Origin: Streptomyces violaceorubidus
GTDB lineage: Bacteria > Actinomycetota > Actinomycetes > Streptomycetales > Streptomycetaceae
DNA length: 64,000 nt
Reading direction: 5' to 3'
NCBI RefSeq assembly: GCF_000717995.1
Contig: NZ_JODM01000011.1
Location: 93,449 to 157,448, forward strand
Position numbers and translations under genes: made by a program. Within the stretch, counting starts at the first letter, position 1, and each line of letters opens with the position of its first letter. Positions 17,468 to 27,968 of this stretch are shown here, in pieces. The notes under the pieces are model-generated. The model worked only from the letters and a program-made list of their open reading frames with translations. It searched no databases and had not been told where the DNA came from.

Positions 17468-17517
17468 TTGATGCAATCAATATTGACAGATCTGAAGTCA
17501 AGTATGGACAGTAGAGT
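17468..17517. promoter_or_regulatory. AT-rich divergent promoter/operator region with two inverted repeats
   Basis: TTGAT-GCA-ATCAA (17468-17480) is a perfect 5-bp inverted repeat; TTGAC-N9-GTCAA (17483-17501) is another. TTGACA at 17483-17488 looks like a -35 and TAGAGT at 17512-17517 like a -10, but their spacing (23) is wrong for one promoter. The region is much richer in A/T than its surroundings. It lies between the two citrate-synthase-family genes. Confidence 0.5.
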
Positions 17518-17536
17518 CAAGTCCGAGGAGGTAATC

Positions 17537-18709
17537 ATGTCCGTCAAGGGAACCGCAGCGGCCGCAACGCTCGTCGAGGTGCCGCGTGGGCTCGCCGGTG
17601 TCGTGGTGGCCGACACCGAGGTCGGCGACGTGCGAGGACTGGAGGGCTTCTACCACTACCGCCAGTACTCGGCCGTCGAGCTCGCTCAGAGCCGCGGCTT
17701 CGAGGACGTCTGGCATCTCCTGGTCCACGGGGAACTCCCCGACGCGCGACGCGGGGCGGCCTTCGCCGCCGAGACCGCCGCGCTGCGGCGGCTCCCCGAC
17801 GCGGTGAGCGCCGCCCTGCCCGCCATCGCCGAGGCCGGTGGCCGCTCCGGCCCCCTCGCCGGGATGCGCACGGGTCTGTCCCTGCTGGGCGCCGCCCTCG
17901 GTTTCGGGCCGGTGTACGACCTCTCCGTCGACCAGCGCCGGCAGGACACCCTGGTGGCCGCCGCGGCCGTGCCGACGCTGCTGACCGCGCTGTACCGGCT
18001 GGGACGGGGGCTGGAGCCGGTGGGCCCCCGCGAGGACCTGTCGTACGCGGCGAACTACCTTTACATGGTGACCGGCGAGGAGCCGGACGAGGCCCGCACG
18101 CGGGCTGTCGAGCAGTACCTGATCTCCACCATCGACCACGGGTTCAACGCGTCGACCTTCACCGCGCGGGTCATCGCGTCGACGGGCGCGGATGTCGCGG
18201 CCTGCCTGACCGGTGCGGTGTCGGCGCTGTCCGGCCCGCTGCACGGCGGCGCGCTCAGCCGGGCGCTGGACACCCTGGACGCGATCGGCACCCCCGACCG
18301 CATCGACGCGTGGATCCGTGAGCGGGTGCTCGCCGGTGACCGCGTCATGGGCTTCGGTCACGCGGTCTACCGCACGGAGGACCCGCGCTCGCGGATGCTG
18401 CGTGAGGTGGCGCAGCGGTTCGGCGGCCCGCGCGTGGAGTTCGCGGTCGAGGTGGAACGTCAGGTCGAGGCGATCCTCGCGGAGCTGAAGCCGGGGCGGG
18501 AACTGCACACCAACGTCGAGTTCTACGCCGGCGTGGTCATGGAACTGTGCGGCCTGCCCCGCGAGATGTTCACGCCCACGTTCGCGGCGGCGCGCGTGGT
18601 GGGCTGGAGCGCGAACATCCTGGAACAGGCGCGGGACTCGAAGATCATCCGTCCGGCGGCCCGGTACGTGGGGCCGGGGGCCCCGGTGGGTGTACCGGCG
18701 GTGGCCTGA
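17537..18709 (+). CDS. Citrate synthase family protein (catalytic Asp replaced by Glu)
   Basis: 390 aa, the usual length of bacterial type I citrate/2-methylcitrate synthases. Catalytic His are present (H236 in GPLHGG, H275 in GFGHAVYR). The position of the catalytic Asp in the NVDFYSG-type motif is E328 (NVEFYAG). The C-terminus RPAARYVGP keeps the CoA/substrate-binding arginine region. ATG 17537 has a very strong SD (GAGGAGGT at 17525-17532). It forms a divergent pair with the DNA-binding homologue. Since catalysis depends on the acid at 328, activity may be altered or the motif may be a lineage variant. Confidence 0.85.
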   Translation: MSVKGTAAAATLVEVPRGLAGVVVADTEVGDVRGLEGFYHYRQYSAVELAQSRGFEDVWHLLVHGELPDARRGAAFAAETAALRRLPDAVSAALPAIAEAGGRSGPLAGMRTGLSLLGAALGFGPVYDLSVDQRRQDTLVAAAAVPTLLTALYRLGRGLEPVGPREDLSYAANYLYMVTGEEPDEARTRAVEQYLISTIDHGFNASTFTARVIASTGADVAACLTGAVSALSGPLHGGALSRALDTLDAIGTPDRIDAWIRERVLAGDRVMGFGHAVYRTEDPRSRMLREVAQRFGGPRVEFAVEVERQVEAILAELKPGRELHTNVEFYAGVVMELCGLPREMFTPTFAAARVVGWSANILEQARDSKIIRPAARYVGPGAPVGVPAVA

Positions 18710-18719
18710 GACGTGCGAG

Positions 18720-18748
18720 AGGCCTGGTGCCGTTCGGGCGCCAGGCCT
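18720..18748 (+). terminator. Hairpin after citrate synthase gene
   Basis: AGGCCTGG (18720-18727) pairs with CCAGGCCT (18741-18748), with further imperfect pairing inside; 11 nt after the stop. Confidence 0.6.
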
Positions 18749-18846
18749 GGTCGGGGAGGGTCGAGCAAGGAGGGGGTGCCGGGTTGCTCGCCGGTGGTGG
18801 GTCCGTGGGCCGTCGTCGGTGGGTGCGGCCGAAGACACGGGGAAGG

Positions 18847-19083
18847 TCAGGCGTCGGGGATGTCCGCCTTGGCCCGGATGAGGGTCTCCCGGCTGACGAC
18901 CACGATGCGTTCGTAGTCGGCGCGGGCGGCGTCGGCGGGCAGCTCACGCTCCAGCGCCTCGGTGGCCTCGGTGCCGATGACGGCGAAGTTGCCGTCGCTC
19001 AGTTCGAACAGGTCGGGGCAGGTGGATCCCGAGTTACTGCCCCGAGCGCTGGGCGGCACACCGATGCGGCGCACGATCTTCAA
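18847..19083 (-). CDS. Conserved small protein of unknown function
   Basis: 78 aa from TTG 19083. It reads MKIVRRIGVPPSARGS at the N-terminus, then a CPDLFEL segment and an acidic mixed C-terminus ending in IPDA. I do not recognise a domain, although I have the impression of close relatives in many streptomycetes. TAGGAC lies 8 nt upstream of the TTG, compatible with a leaderless transcript; no SD is close. It shares orientation with the DUF6082 gene just upstream, so the two could be functionally linked. A longer frame start at 19146 has no support. Confidence 0.55.
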   Translation of the reverse strand: MKIVRRIGVPPSARGSNSGSTCPDLFELSDGNFAVIGTEATEALERELPADAARADYERIVVVSRETLIRAKADIPDA

Positions 19084-19230
19084 CGGTACCGGTCCTAGTG
19101 TCCAGAGTGATGGTGAGCACAAGCTACTGGGGTTCATGAGGCTCACGTCGCTGGATGGCCGAAAATCGCTCCGTCGTGTCGCCGGTTCCGGTGCGTTGAC
19201 CTGCGCGGCCGAGTCCGCGCGGCCGCACCG

Positions 19231-19761
19231 TCAGTCTGTCGGAGGGGTCCCCACAACCCACCATTCGTCGGTGTCGGCCTCGTCGAGATCGTGGACGAGG
19301 CCGTCGATCATGCGGCCCAGCCGGGCTTCCTCGGACGCCTCGTTCAGGGAGGCGCGCATGTGCTCGGAAGCGTCCCAGTACTCCCGGAAGACGGGGCTCT
19401 GGAAGAACTCGCGCAAGGTCCGGTACAGCTCCTCCCGGTCCAGCAGGCCCGCTCGGTGGCAGTGGTACAGATGTGTGTACCAGGCGTTGGCGTAGAAGAA
19501 CTGACGTCGTTTCCGCGCCGGGATGCTCTTGTCGTAGGTGTCGATGACCTCCGCCAGTGAAGGGTCGTCGAGCGCCCTGTTCAGCAACGCCCAGTGCATG
19601 CGCTGCTGGTGCCGCAGTGCCTCGCGCCGGATGGCCAGCTCCTCCAGCCGCAGCCGGCGCTCGTGCAGACGGGCCCGGTCCAGCCGCCGCTGCCGCGCGG
19701 CCAGCAGCATGCCGGCCGCGACGGAGCCGAACCTCCCCGTGATGTTCTTCTGTGTGGCCAT
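19231..19761 (-). CDS. DUF6082 family protein
   Basis: 176 aa. A Met-Ala start is followed by an Arg-rich helical region (~25-60, many RLxxARLxxRRLR units, likely a coiled coil) and a C-terminal half with FFYANAWYTHLY and FFQSPVFREYWD, features of DUF6082. Function unknown; the family is essentially restricted to streptomycetes and allies. ATG 19761 has GGGGGT just before it; the longer frame to 20016 shows no conserved sequence. No transmembrane segment is evident. Confidence 0.7.
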   Translation of the reverse strand: MATQKNITGRFGSVAAGMLLAARQRRLDRARLHERRLRLEELAIRREALRHQQRMHWALLNRALDDPSLAEVIDTYDKSIPARKRRQFFYANAWYTHLYHCHRAGLLDREELYRTLREFFQSPVFREYWDASEHMRASLNEASEEARLGRMIDGLVHDLDEADTDEWWVVGTPPTD

Positions 19762-19963
19762 GTCAACCCCCGAGTCAGGCGACCGCCCGCCGGTCGTCGA
19801 GTGCGGGTCGGCTGACGGGGACCGGCGAGCGATGGGCGGCGCTTGCCGCCTCCAGAGTGCCGAGCGGCGCTGATCGACGGGGAGGCGGAGAGGAGGCGCA
19901 CGGAGGGAAGCGAGGGTCGCACGGTCCGGCGCCTTGGAAAACGTCTGCCCCGCGCACGCTGCT

Positions 19964-20005
19964 AACGATCGTTCACTTCGTGCCGAGGGCGACGGCTCGT
20001 ATCCT
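19964..20005 (+). promoter_or_regulatory. cobW-family gene promoter candidate with palindrome
   Basis: TTCGTG (19977-19982) and TATCCT (20000-20005) are 17 nt apart and precede the CobW GTPase gene by ~45 nt. The perfect 10-bp palindrome AACGATCGTT (19964-19973) abuts the -35. No Zur-type box was seen. Confidence 0.4.
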
Positions 20006-20048
20006 GAGCAGGCCATTCCGCACGCATGGGTGAGAGAGAGGTCGCACG

Positions 20049-21166
20049 GTGGGGCAGCGCCCGACTCCGCAGCAGATCCCGGTCGTCGTGCTCGCCGGGT
20101 TCCTCGGCTCCGGGAAGACCACCCTGCTCAACCACCTCCTCCACCGCAGCGGAGGCAGCCGTATCGGCGCCGTCGTCAACGACTTCGGTTCGATCGAGAT
20201 CGACGCGATGGCCGTCGCCGGCGCCCTCGGCGACTCCACCGTGTCGCTGGGCAACGGATGCCTGTGCTGTGCCGTCGACGCGAGTGAACTGGACGGGTAT
20301 CTGGAGCGGCTCGCACGCCCCGAGGCCGGCATCGACGTGATCGTGATCGAGGCCAGCGGCCTGGCCGAACCGCAGGAACTGGTGCGGATGCTGCTCGCCA
20401 GCGAGCAACCGGGGGTCGTCTACGGCGGGCTCGTCGAGGTCGTCGACGCCGCCGAGTTCGACGACACCCGCGCCCGGCACCCCGAGATCGACCGGCACCT
20501 GGCCCTCGCCGACCTGGTCGTGGTCAACAAGACCGACCGGGCCCAGGACGCCGAGCGCGTGCTCGCCCTGGTGCACTCGCTCGCCGACGGTGCCGCCGTC
20601 GTGCCCGCGACGTACGGCCGCATCGATCCCGAGTTCCTCTACGACTGCCGGCCCAGCGAGGAGCGAGTGGGGCAGCTCTCCTTCGACGACCTGCACGACC
20701 ACACGGAGGGCGGCACACACCCCGGTCACCTGCACGCCGCCTACGACACGCTGTCCTTCGTCTCCGACCTGCCGCTCGAACCGCGCCGGCTCATGCGCTT
20801 CCTCGACAGCAGGCCCGAGGGCCTCTACCGGATCAAGGGGTACGTGGACTTCGGACCGTACGACGCGCGGAACCGGTACGCCGTCCACGCCGTCGGACGC
20901 TTCCTGCGCTTCTACCCGCAGCCCTGGACGTCCGCCGACGCCCGCCTCACCCAGCTCGTCCTCATCGGCTCCGGCATCGACGCGGCGGCCCTCGGCGGGG
21001 AACTCGACGCGTGCCGCCGGGACGCCGACGCCCCGCACGCCGACGAGCACGGCATGTGGGGCGTCCTGCGCTACGTACCCGACGGCGAGGACCCCGACGG
21101 CGAGGACCCCGGCGACGAGGACCTCGATGCCGAGGACCCCGACGGCGGGGAGTCGCCGTCCGCCCT

Positions 21167-21170
<4 letters not shown>
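20049..21170 (+). CDS. CobW/COG0523 GTPase, putative metal chaperone
   Basis: 373 aa. G17-FLGSGK-T24 is the P-loop, C71-LC-C74 the CxCC metal-binding motif, and VVNKTD the base-recognition motif; the C-terminal CobW_C domain spans ~245-345. The family delivers metals such as zinc or cobalt to client proteins. The C-terminus ends in an acidic low-complexity tail with imperfect DGEDP repeats (~348-366), unusual and possibly metal-buffering. GTG 20049 is preceded by GAGAGAGG. Its TAG stop shares the CTAG tetramer with the stop of parC on the other strand. Client and metal cannot be inferred. Confidence 0.88.
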
Positions 21171-23623
<2,453 letters not shown>

Positions 23624-23947
23624 CGCTGCCGGCTCCTTGCTGAAGCGTGAACGGTGATCTGACGCCGTCCATTGTGGACTGCGGCACTGACAGCGACGGA
23701 CCAGGACCCGTCACCGGCTGCCCGGCCCGGCGCTGCCCGCAGGGTACGCCCTCGCCCCGCACCGCCGTCCCCGGCGGCCCGTCAACCGCGTTCTCGCTCT
23801 CGGCGTACGGGGTCCGGGAACTCCACCGGCGGCCCGCACGCTTGCATACAGTGGCAGGATCGACGGAATTCCGCAGTTCCGCCCACTGATTCCACCAGGT
23901 GGTACACCCCGTGGTGCCACCAGGATCTCGCGATCGAAGGGACGTAC
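23624..23947. other. Divergent region between parC and the M16 pair
   Basis: About 324 bp without a gene. TACAGT at 23847-23852 is a possible -10 for the peptidase genes. A nested hairpin (GGTGG...CCACC with inner CAC...GTG, 23898-23921) would lie in the leader about 26 nt before ATG 23948. Confidence 0.4.
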
Positions 23948-25327
23948 ATGCCCATGGGTCACACGGCCACAGCCCAGGCAGGCTCCGGCGGCCTGACAGC
24001 GACCGAGCACCGCCTGGCCAACGGCCTGCGCGTGGTGCTCTCCGAGGACCACCTGACCCCGGTCGCGGCGGTGTGCCTCTGGTACGACGTCGGCTCGCGC
24101 CACGAGGTCAAGGGGCGTACCGGCCTGGCTCACCTTTTCGAGCACCTCATGTTCCAGGGCTCCGCCCAGGTCAAGGGCAACGGTCACTTCGAGCTGGTGC
24201 AGGGCGCCGGCGGCTCGCTCAACGGCACCACCAGCTTCGAGCGGACCAACTACTTCGAGACCATGCCCGCCCACCAGCTGGAGCTCGCCCTCTGGCTGGA
24301 GGCCGACCGCATGGGCTCCCTGCTGGCCGCCCTGGACGAGGAGTCGATGGAGAACCAGCGGGACGTCGTCAAGAACGAACGCCGCCAGCGCTACGACAAC
24401 GTCCCCTACGGCACGGCCTTCGAGAAGCTGACCGCCCTCGCCTACCCGGAGGGGCACCCCTACCACCACACGCCGATCGGATCGATGGCGGACCTGGACG
24501 CGGCGACCCTGGAGGACGCACGCGCCTTCTTCCGCACCTACTACGCACCGAACAACGCGGTGCTGTCGGTCGTCGGCGACATCGACCCCGAGCAGACGCT
24601 CGCCTGGATCGAGAAGTACTTCGGCTCCATCGCCTCGCACGACGGCAAGCAGCCTCCCCGGGACGGTTCGCTGCCCGACGTCATGGGCGGGGAGCTGCGC
24701 GAGGTCGTCGAGGAGGAGGTCCCGGCCCGCGCCCTGATGGCGGCCTACCGCCTGCCCGAGGACGGCACGCGCGCGTGCGACGCGGCCGACCTGGCCCTGA
24801 CCGTCCTGGGCGGCGGCGAGTCGTCCCGCCTGTACAACCGGCTCGTACGCCGCGACCGCACGGCCGTGGCCGCCGGGTTCGGCCTGCTGCGGCTCTCCGG
24901 GGCGCCCTCCCTGGGCTGGCTGGACGTGAAGACGTCCGGTGACGTCGAGGTGCCGGTCATCGAGACGGCCATCGACGAGGAGCTGGCCCGGTTCGCCGAG
25001 GAGGGTCCCACGGCCGAGGAGATGGAGCGCGCCCAGGCCCAGCTGGAGCGCGAGTGGCTGGACCGCCTGGGCACGGTGGCGGGCCGCGCGGACGAACTGT
25101 GCCGGTACGCCGTCCTGTTCGGCGACCCGCAGCTCGCCCTCACCGCCGTGCAGCGGGTGCTCGAGGTGACCGCGGAGGAGGTCCAGGAGGTCGCCAAGGC
25201 CCGCCTGCGCCCCGACAACCGCGCGGTGCTCGTCTACGAGCCCACCGCCCCGGCCCCCGCCGACGAGACCACCGTCACCGTCTCCGTGACCGACGCCAGC
25301 GACGAGAACGAGGAGGCGGCCAAGTGA
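23948..25327 (+). CDS. M16 family zinc metallopeptidase (catalytic subunit)
   Basis: 459 aa. The inverted zinc motif HxxEH is at H62-LFE-H66, with the third ligand probably E144 in VVKNERRQR. Two M16 core domains (~18-170 and ~185-380) are present. ATG 23948 is preceded by GAAGGGA (ATG 23954 is also possible). The stop overlaps the next gene's start (GTGA), so both are cotranslated. Bacterial M16B enzymes act as heterodimers degrading peptides, with this gene supplying the active site. No signal peptide, so probably cytoplasmic. Confidence 0.9.
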   Translation: MPMGHTATAQAGSGGLTATEHRLANGLRVVLSEDHLTPVAAVCLWYDVGSRHEVKGRTGLAHLFEHLMFQGSAQVKGNGHFELVQGAGGSLNGTTSFERTNYFETMPAHQLELALWLEADRMGSLLAALDEESMENQRDVVKNERRQRYDNVPYGTAFEKLTALAYPEGHPYHHTPIGSMADLDAATLEDARAFFRTYYAPNNAVLSVVGDIDPEQTLAWIEKYFGSIASHDGKQPPRDGSLPDVMGGELREVVEEEVPARALMAAYRLPEDGTRACDAADLALTVLGGGESSRLYNRLVRRDRTAVAAGFGLLRLSGAPSLGWLDVKTSGDVEVPVIETAIDEELARFAEEGPTAEEMERAQAQLEREWLDRLGTVAGRADELCRYAVLFGDPQLALTAVQRVLEVTAEEVQEVAKARLRPDNRAVLVYEPTAPAPADETTVTVSVTDASDENEEAAK

Positions 25328-26712
25328 CCGAGCTCGCCACCATGGAATTCCACGCCCAGCCGCAGGCCGGCGAGCCCAAGCCGTGGGCGTTCCCCGCCCC
25401 CGAGCGCGGCAGCCTCGACAACGGCCTCACCGTGCTGCGCTGCCACCGCCCCGGCCAGCAGGTCGTCGCGGTCGAGGTGCTCCTGGACGCCCCCCTGGAC
25501 GCCGAGCCGGCCGGTCTCGACGGCGTGGCCACGATCATGGCGCGCGCCTTCTCGGAGGGCACCGACAAGCACTCCGCCGAGGACTTCGCCGCCGAGCTGG
25601 AGCGTTGCGGCGCCACCCTGGACGCGCACGCCGACCACCCCGGCGTCCGGCTGAGCCTGGAGGTGCCCGCCTCGCGTCTCGCCAAGGCCCTCGGCCTGCT
25701 CGCCGACGCCCTCAGGGCGCCCGCCTTCGCCGACGGCGAGGTCGAACGGCTGGTGCGCAACCGGCTCGACGAGATCCCGCACGAGCTGGCCAACCCCTCC
25801 CGGCGCGCCGCGAAGGAACTCTCCAAGGAACTGTTCCCGGCGACGGCGCGCATGTCGCGCCCGCGCCAGGGCACCGAGGAGACGGTCGCGGCCATCGACT
25901 CCGCGGCCGTACGCGCCTTCTACGAGCGCCACGTCCGCCCCGCCACGGCCACCGCCGTGGTCGTCGGCGACCTCACCGGCGTCGACCTGGACGCACTGCT
26001 CGGCGACACCCTGGGCGCGTGGACCGGCTCGGCCGCCGAGCCGCGTCCCGTCCCTGCGGTGACCGCCGACGACCGGGGCCGGGTCGTCATCGTGGACCGT
26101 CCCGGCGCCGTCCAGACGCAGTTGCTGATCGGCCGCACCGGCGCCGACCGGCACGACCGCGTGTGGCCCGCGCAGGTGCTCGGCACCTACTGCCTCGGCG
26201 GCACCCTCACCTCGCGCCTGGACCGCGTCCTGCGCGAGGAGAAGGGCTACACCTACGGCGTTCGGGCGTTCGGCCAGGTCCTGCGGTCCGCGCCGGACGG
26301 CACGGGTGCCGCGATGCTCGCCATCAGCGGGTCCGTCGACACCCCCAACACCGGTCCCGCCCTGGAGGACCTGTGGACGGTGCTGCGCAAGCTCGCCGCG
26401 GAGGGCCTCACCGACGCCGAACGCGACGTTGCCGTGCAGAACCTGGTGGGCGTGGCACCGCTGAAGTACGAGACGGCGGCGGCCGTGGCGAGCACGCTGG
26501 CCGACCAGGTCGAGCAGCACCTGCCCGACGACTTCCAGGCCACGCTCTACCGTCAACTGGCCGCCACGGGCACCGTGGAGGCCACCGCGGCGGTCGTGAA
26601 CGCCTTCCCGGTGGACCGCCTCGTGACGGTTCTCGTCGGCGACGCGGCGCAGATCAAGGAGCCCGTCGAGGCCCTCGGCATCGGTGAAGTGACCGTGGTG
26701 GCGGCGGAGTAG
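25324..26712 (+). CDS. M16 family peptidase-like protein lacking the zinc motif
   Basis: 462 aa. The fold matches M16 (two core domains, with RVLREEKGYTYGV in the second), but no HxxEH occurs. In two-gene M16 systems the partner without zinc ligands contributes the R/Y substrate-binding pair; R and Y in the REEKGYTYGV segment fit this. GTG 25324 overlaps the upstream stop by 4 bp, so a 1:1 complex with the preceding protein is likely. Substrate unknown. Confidence 0.88.
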   Translation: MTELATMEFHAQPQAGEPKPWAFPAPERGSLDNGLTVLRCHRPGQQVVAVEVLLDAPLDAEPAGLDGVATIMARAFSEGTDKHSAEDFAAELERCGATLDAHADHPGVRLSLEVPASRLAKALGLLADALRAPAFADGEVERLVRNRLDEIPHELANPSRRAAKELSKELFPATARMSRPRQGTEETVAAIDSAAVRAFYERHVRPATATAVVVGDLTGVDLDALLGDTLGAWTGSAAEPRPVPAVTADDRGRVVIVDRPGAVQTQLLIGRTGADRHDRVWPAQVLGTYCLGGTLTSRLDRVLREEKGYTYGVRAFGQVLRSAPDGTGAAMLAISGSVDTPNTGPALEDLWTVLRKLAAEGLTDAERDVAVQNLVGVAPLKYETAAAVASTLADQVEQHLPDDFQATLYRQLAATGTVEATAAVVNAFPVDRLVTVLVGDAAQIKEPVEALGIGEVTVVAAE

Positions 26713-26838
26713 CGGCACGCGCGCGCGGTGGCCCTGGTGACCGGAGTGTCAGCAGGGCCGCAGGGCCACCGTTTGTCCGAATTGGGGGAGTGACGGCCCG
26801 TCTGCCCTGTGGCGTGCACTACAAAAAGCCTGTTGCGT

Positions 26839-26868
26839 TTGAGTATTGAACGCAGCCGCGTTTAGCGT
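26839..26868 (+). promoter_or_regulatory. Promoter of the riboswitch-controlled M23 gene
   Basis: TTGAGT (26839-26844) and TAGCGT (26863-26868) are 18 nt apart, a good HrdB-type promoter. Transcription would start near 26875, just before the riboswitch. Confidence 0.55.
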
Positions 26869-26904
26869 CTTCCGGGCTGTTCGTCAGGCAGTGCGCCGCA
26901 CCCG

Positions 26905-27070
26905 CGGCACCGGACAGTCATCGCCGAGTCCCCGTACGGCGCGAGCCAGGGGAGCCGGGGACCCAACGCAGTCCCTGGGGTGAATCGGACGCCCGCGCGC
27001 ACCGCGAGGGGGTCCGTAGGAGACCTTCCACCTCCGAACCCGTCAGCTAACCCGGTAGGCGAGAGGGAAG
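26905..27070 (+). ncRNA. ydaO-type cyclic di-AMP riboswitch
   Basis: The leader contains the conserved blocks of the ydaO/yuaA aptamer in order: GCCAGGGGAGCCGGGGACCC around 26945-26964, CTGGGGTGAATCGG (26975-26988), CGTAGGAGACC (27015-27025), and the hallmark CCGAACCCGTCAGCTAACCC (27034-27053), followed by GTAGGCGAGAGGGAAGG. c-di-AMP binding usually turns such genes off. In Streptomyces, rpfA and other cell-wall hydrolase genes carry this element; the M23 peptidase gene begins at 27089, so it fits. Edges are approximate. No separate terminator hairpin is obvious, so control may act on a Rho-independent element inside P1 or on translation. Confidence 0.93.
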
Positions 27071-27088
27071 GAAAGGACAAGCCTCTAC

Positions 27089-27841
27089 ATGGCGTTCACG
27101 CGCGCCACCGGGAAGCACCGCCGTCCCAGCCGGATGCACCGCACCACCGCCCGCGCGGCGGGAGTCGCGGCCCTCGCCACCACCGGCGTCGTCGGCACCC
27201 TCGCGGCTCCGGCGCTCGCCGCCGAGTCCGAGGTCGAGCAGAGCGGACTCACTCCGGTCGTCACCATCGGCGACTCCATAGCCGACGAGATCGACGCACA
27301 GGCCGTCGCCCAGAAGCAGGCGGCCCTGGACGCCGCGGCCCAGGAGGCGGCCCGCGAGCGGGCGGCCGAGGCGGCCAAGGAGGCACGCGAGGCCAAGGAG
27401 CGCGCCGCGCGGGAGGCGGAGCGCAAGCGCCTCAACACCTTCGTCGCGCCGATCACCGCGTCGTACGTCTCCACCGCGTACCAGGCCGGCAGCTCCCTGT
27501 GGTCCTCCGGCAGCCACACCGGCATCGACTTCCACGCCTCCAGCGGGACGACCGTGCACGCCGTGGGCGTCGGCACCGTCGTGGAGGCCGGCTGGGGCGG
27601 GGCGTACGGCAACCAGGTGGTGATCAAGATGCACGACGGCACGTACACGCAGTACGGGCACCTGTCGTCCATCGGCGTCTCGGTCGGCCAGTCGGTCGAG
27701 CCCGGCCAGCAGATCGGCCTGTCCGGCGCCACCGGCAACGTCACCGGACCGCATCTGCACTTCGAGGCCCGCACGAGCTCCGAGTACGGCTCGGACATGG
27801 ACCCCGTCTCCTACCTCCGCTCCCACGGCGTGAACGTCTGA
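27089..27841 (+). CDS. Secreted M23 (LytM) peptidoglycan endopeptidase
   Basis: 250 aa. A signal peptide ends near ALAA|ES (44-45). A charged Ala/Glu/Arg-rich coiled coil (~70-115) precedes the LytM domain (~120-250) with zinc and catalytic residues H143 and D147 (HTGIDFH), H191 (YGHLSS) and H222/H224 (GPHLHFE). It should cleave peptide cross-bridges in the wall during growth or spore germination. The upstream c-di-AMP riboswitch ties its expression to cell-wall and osmotic status. SD GGAAAGGA lies 10 nt before ATG 27089. Confidence 0.93.
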   Translation: MAFTRATGKHRRPSRMHRTTARAAGVAALATTGVVGTLAAPALAAESEVEQSGLTPVVTIGDSIADEIDAQAVAQKQAALDAAAQEAARERAAEAAKEAREAKERAAREAERKRLNTFVAPITASYVSTAYQAGSSLWSSGSHTGIDFHASSGTTVHAVGVGTVVEAGWGGAYGNQVVIKMHDGTYTQYGHLSSIGVSVGQSVEPGQQIGLSGATGNVTGPHLHFEARTSSEYGSDMDPVSYLRSHGVNV

Positions 27842-27853
27842 CGCAGGCGTCCG

Positions 27854-27883
27854 AAAGCCCCGGCTTCCCGAGCCGGGGCTTTT
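27854..27883 (+). terminator. Intrinsic terminator of the M23 gene
   Basis: Arms 27854-27865 and 27871-27882 are perfectly complementary (12 bp) with a TCCCG loop and T-rich 3' side. Confidence 0.9.
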
Positions 27884-27968
27884 CGCATTTAATATCGCTT
27901 GATTGGCCTGGGATCGTGCAACACGCGTCAGTCATCGGCGTTTCACGGGGGCAAAGGGGAGGTCGCTC

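Noticed and set aside
19231..20016. Longer form (261 aa) of the DUF6082 gene
   Set aside because: The extra 85 residues are Arg/Ser/Pro-rich with no start signal; ATG 19761 has a good SD and opens the conserved part.
19921..20048. Zur box before the CobW-family gene
   Set aside because: No TGAAAATGATTTTCA-like site; only an AACGATCGTT palindrome is present.
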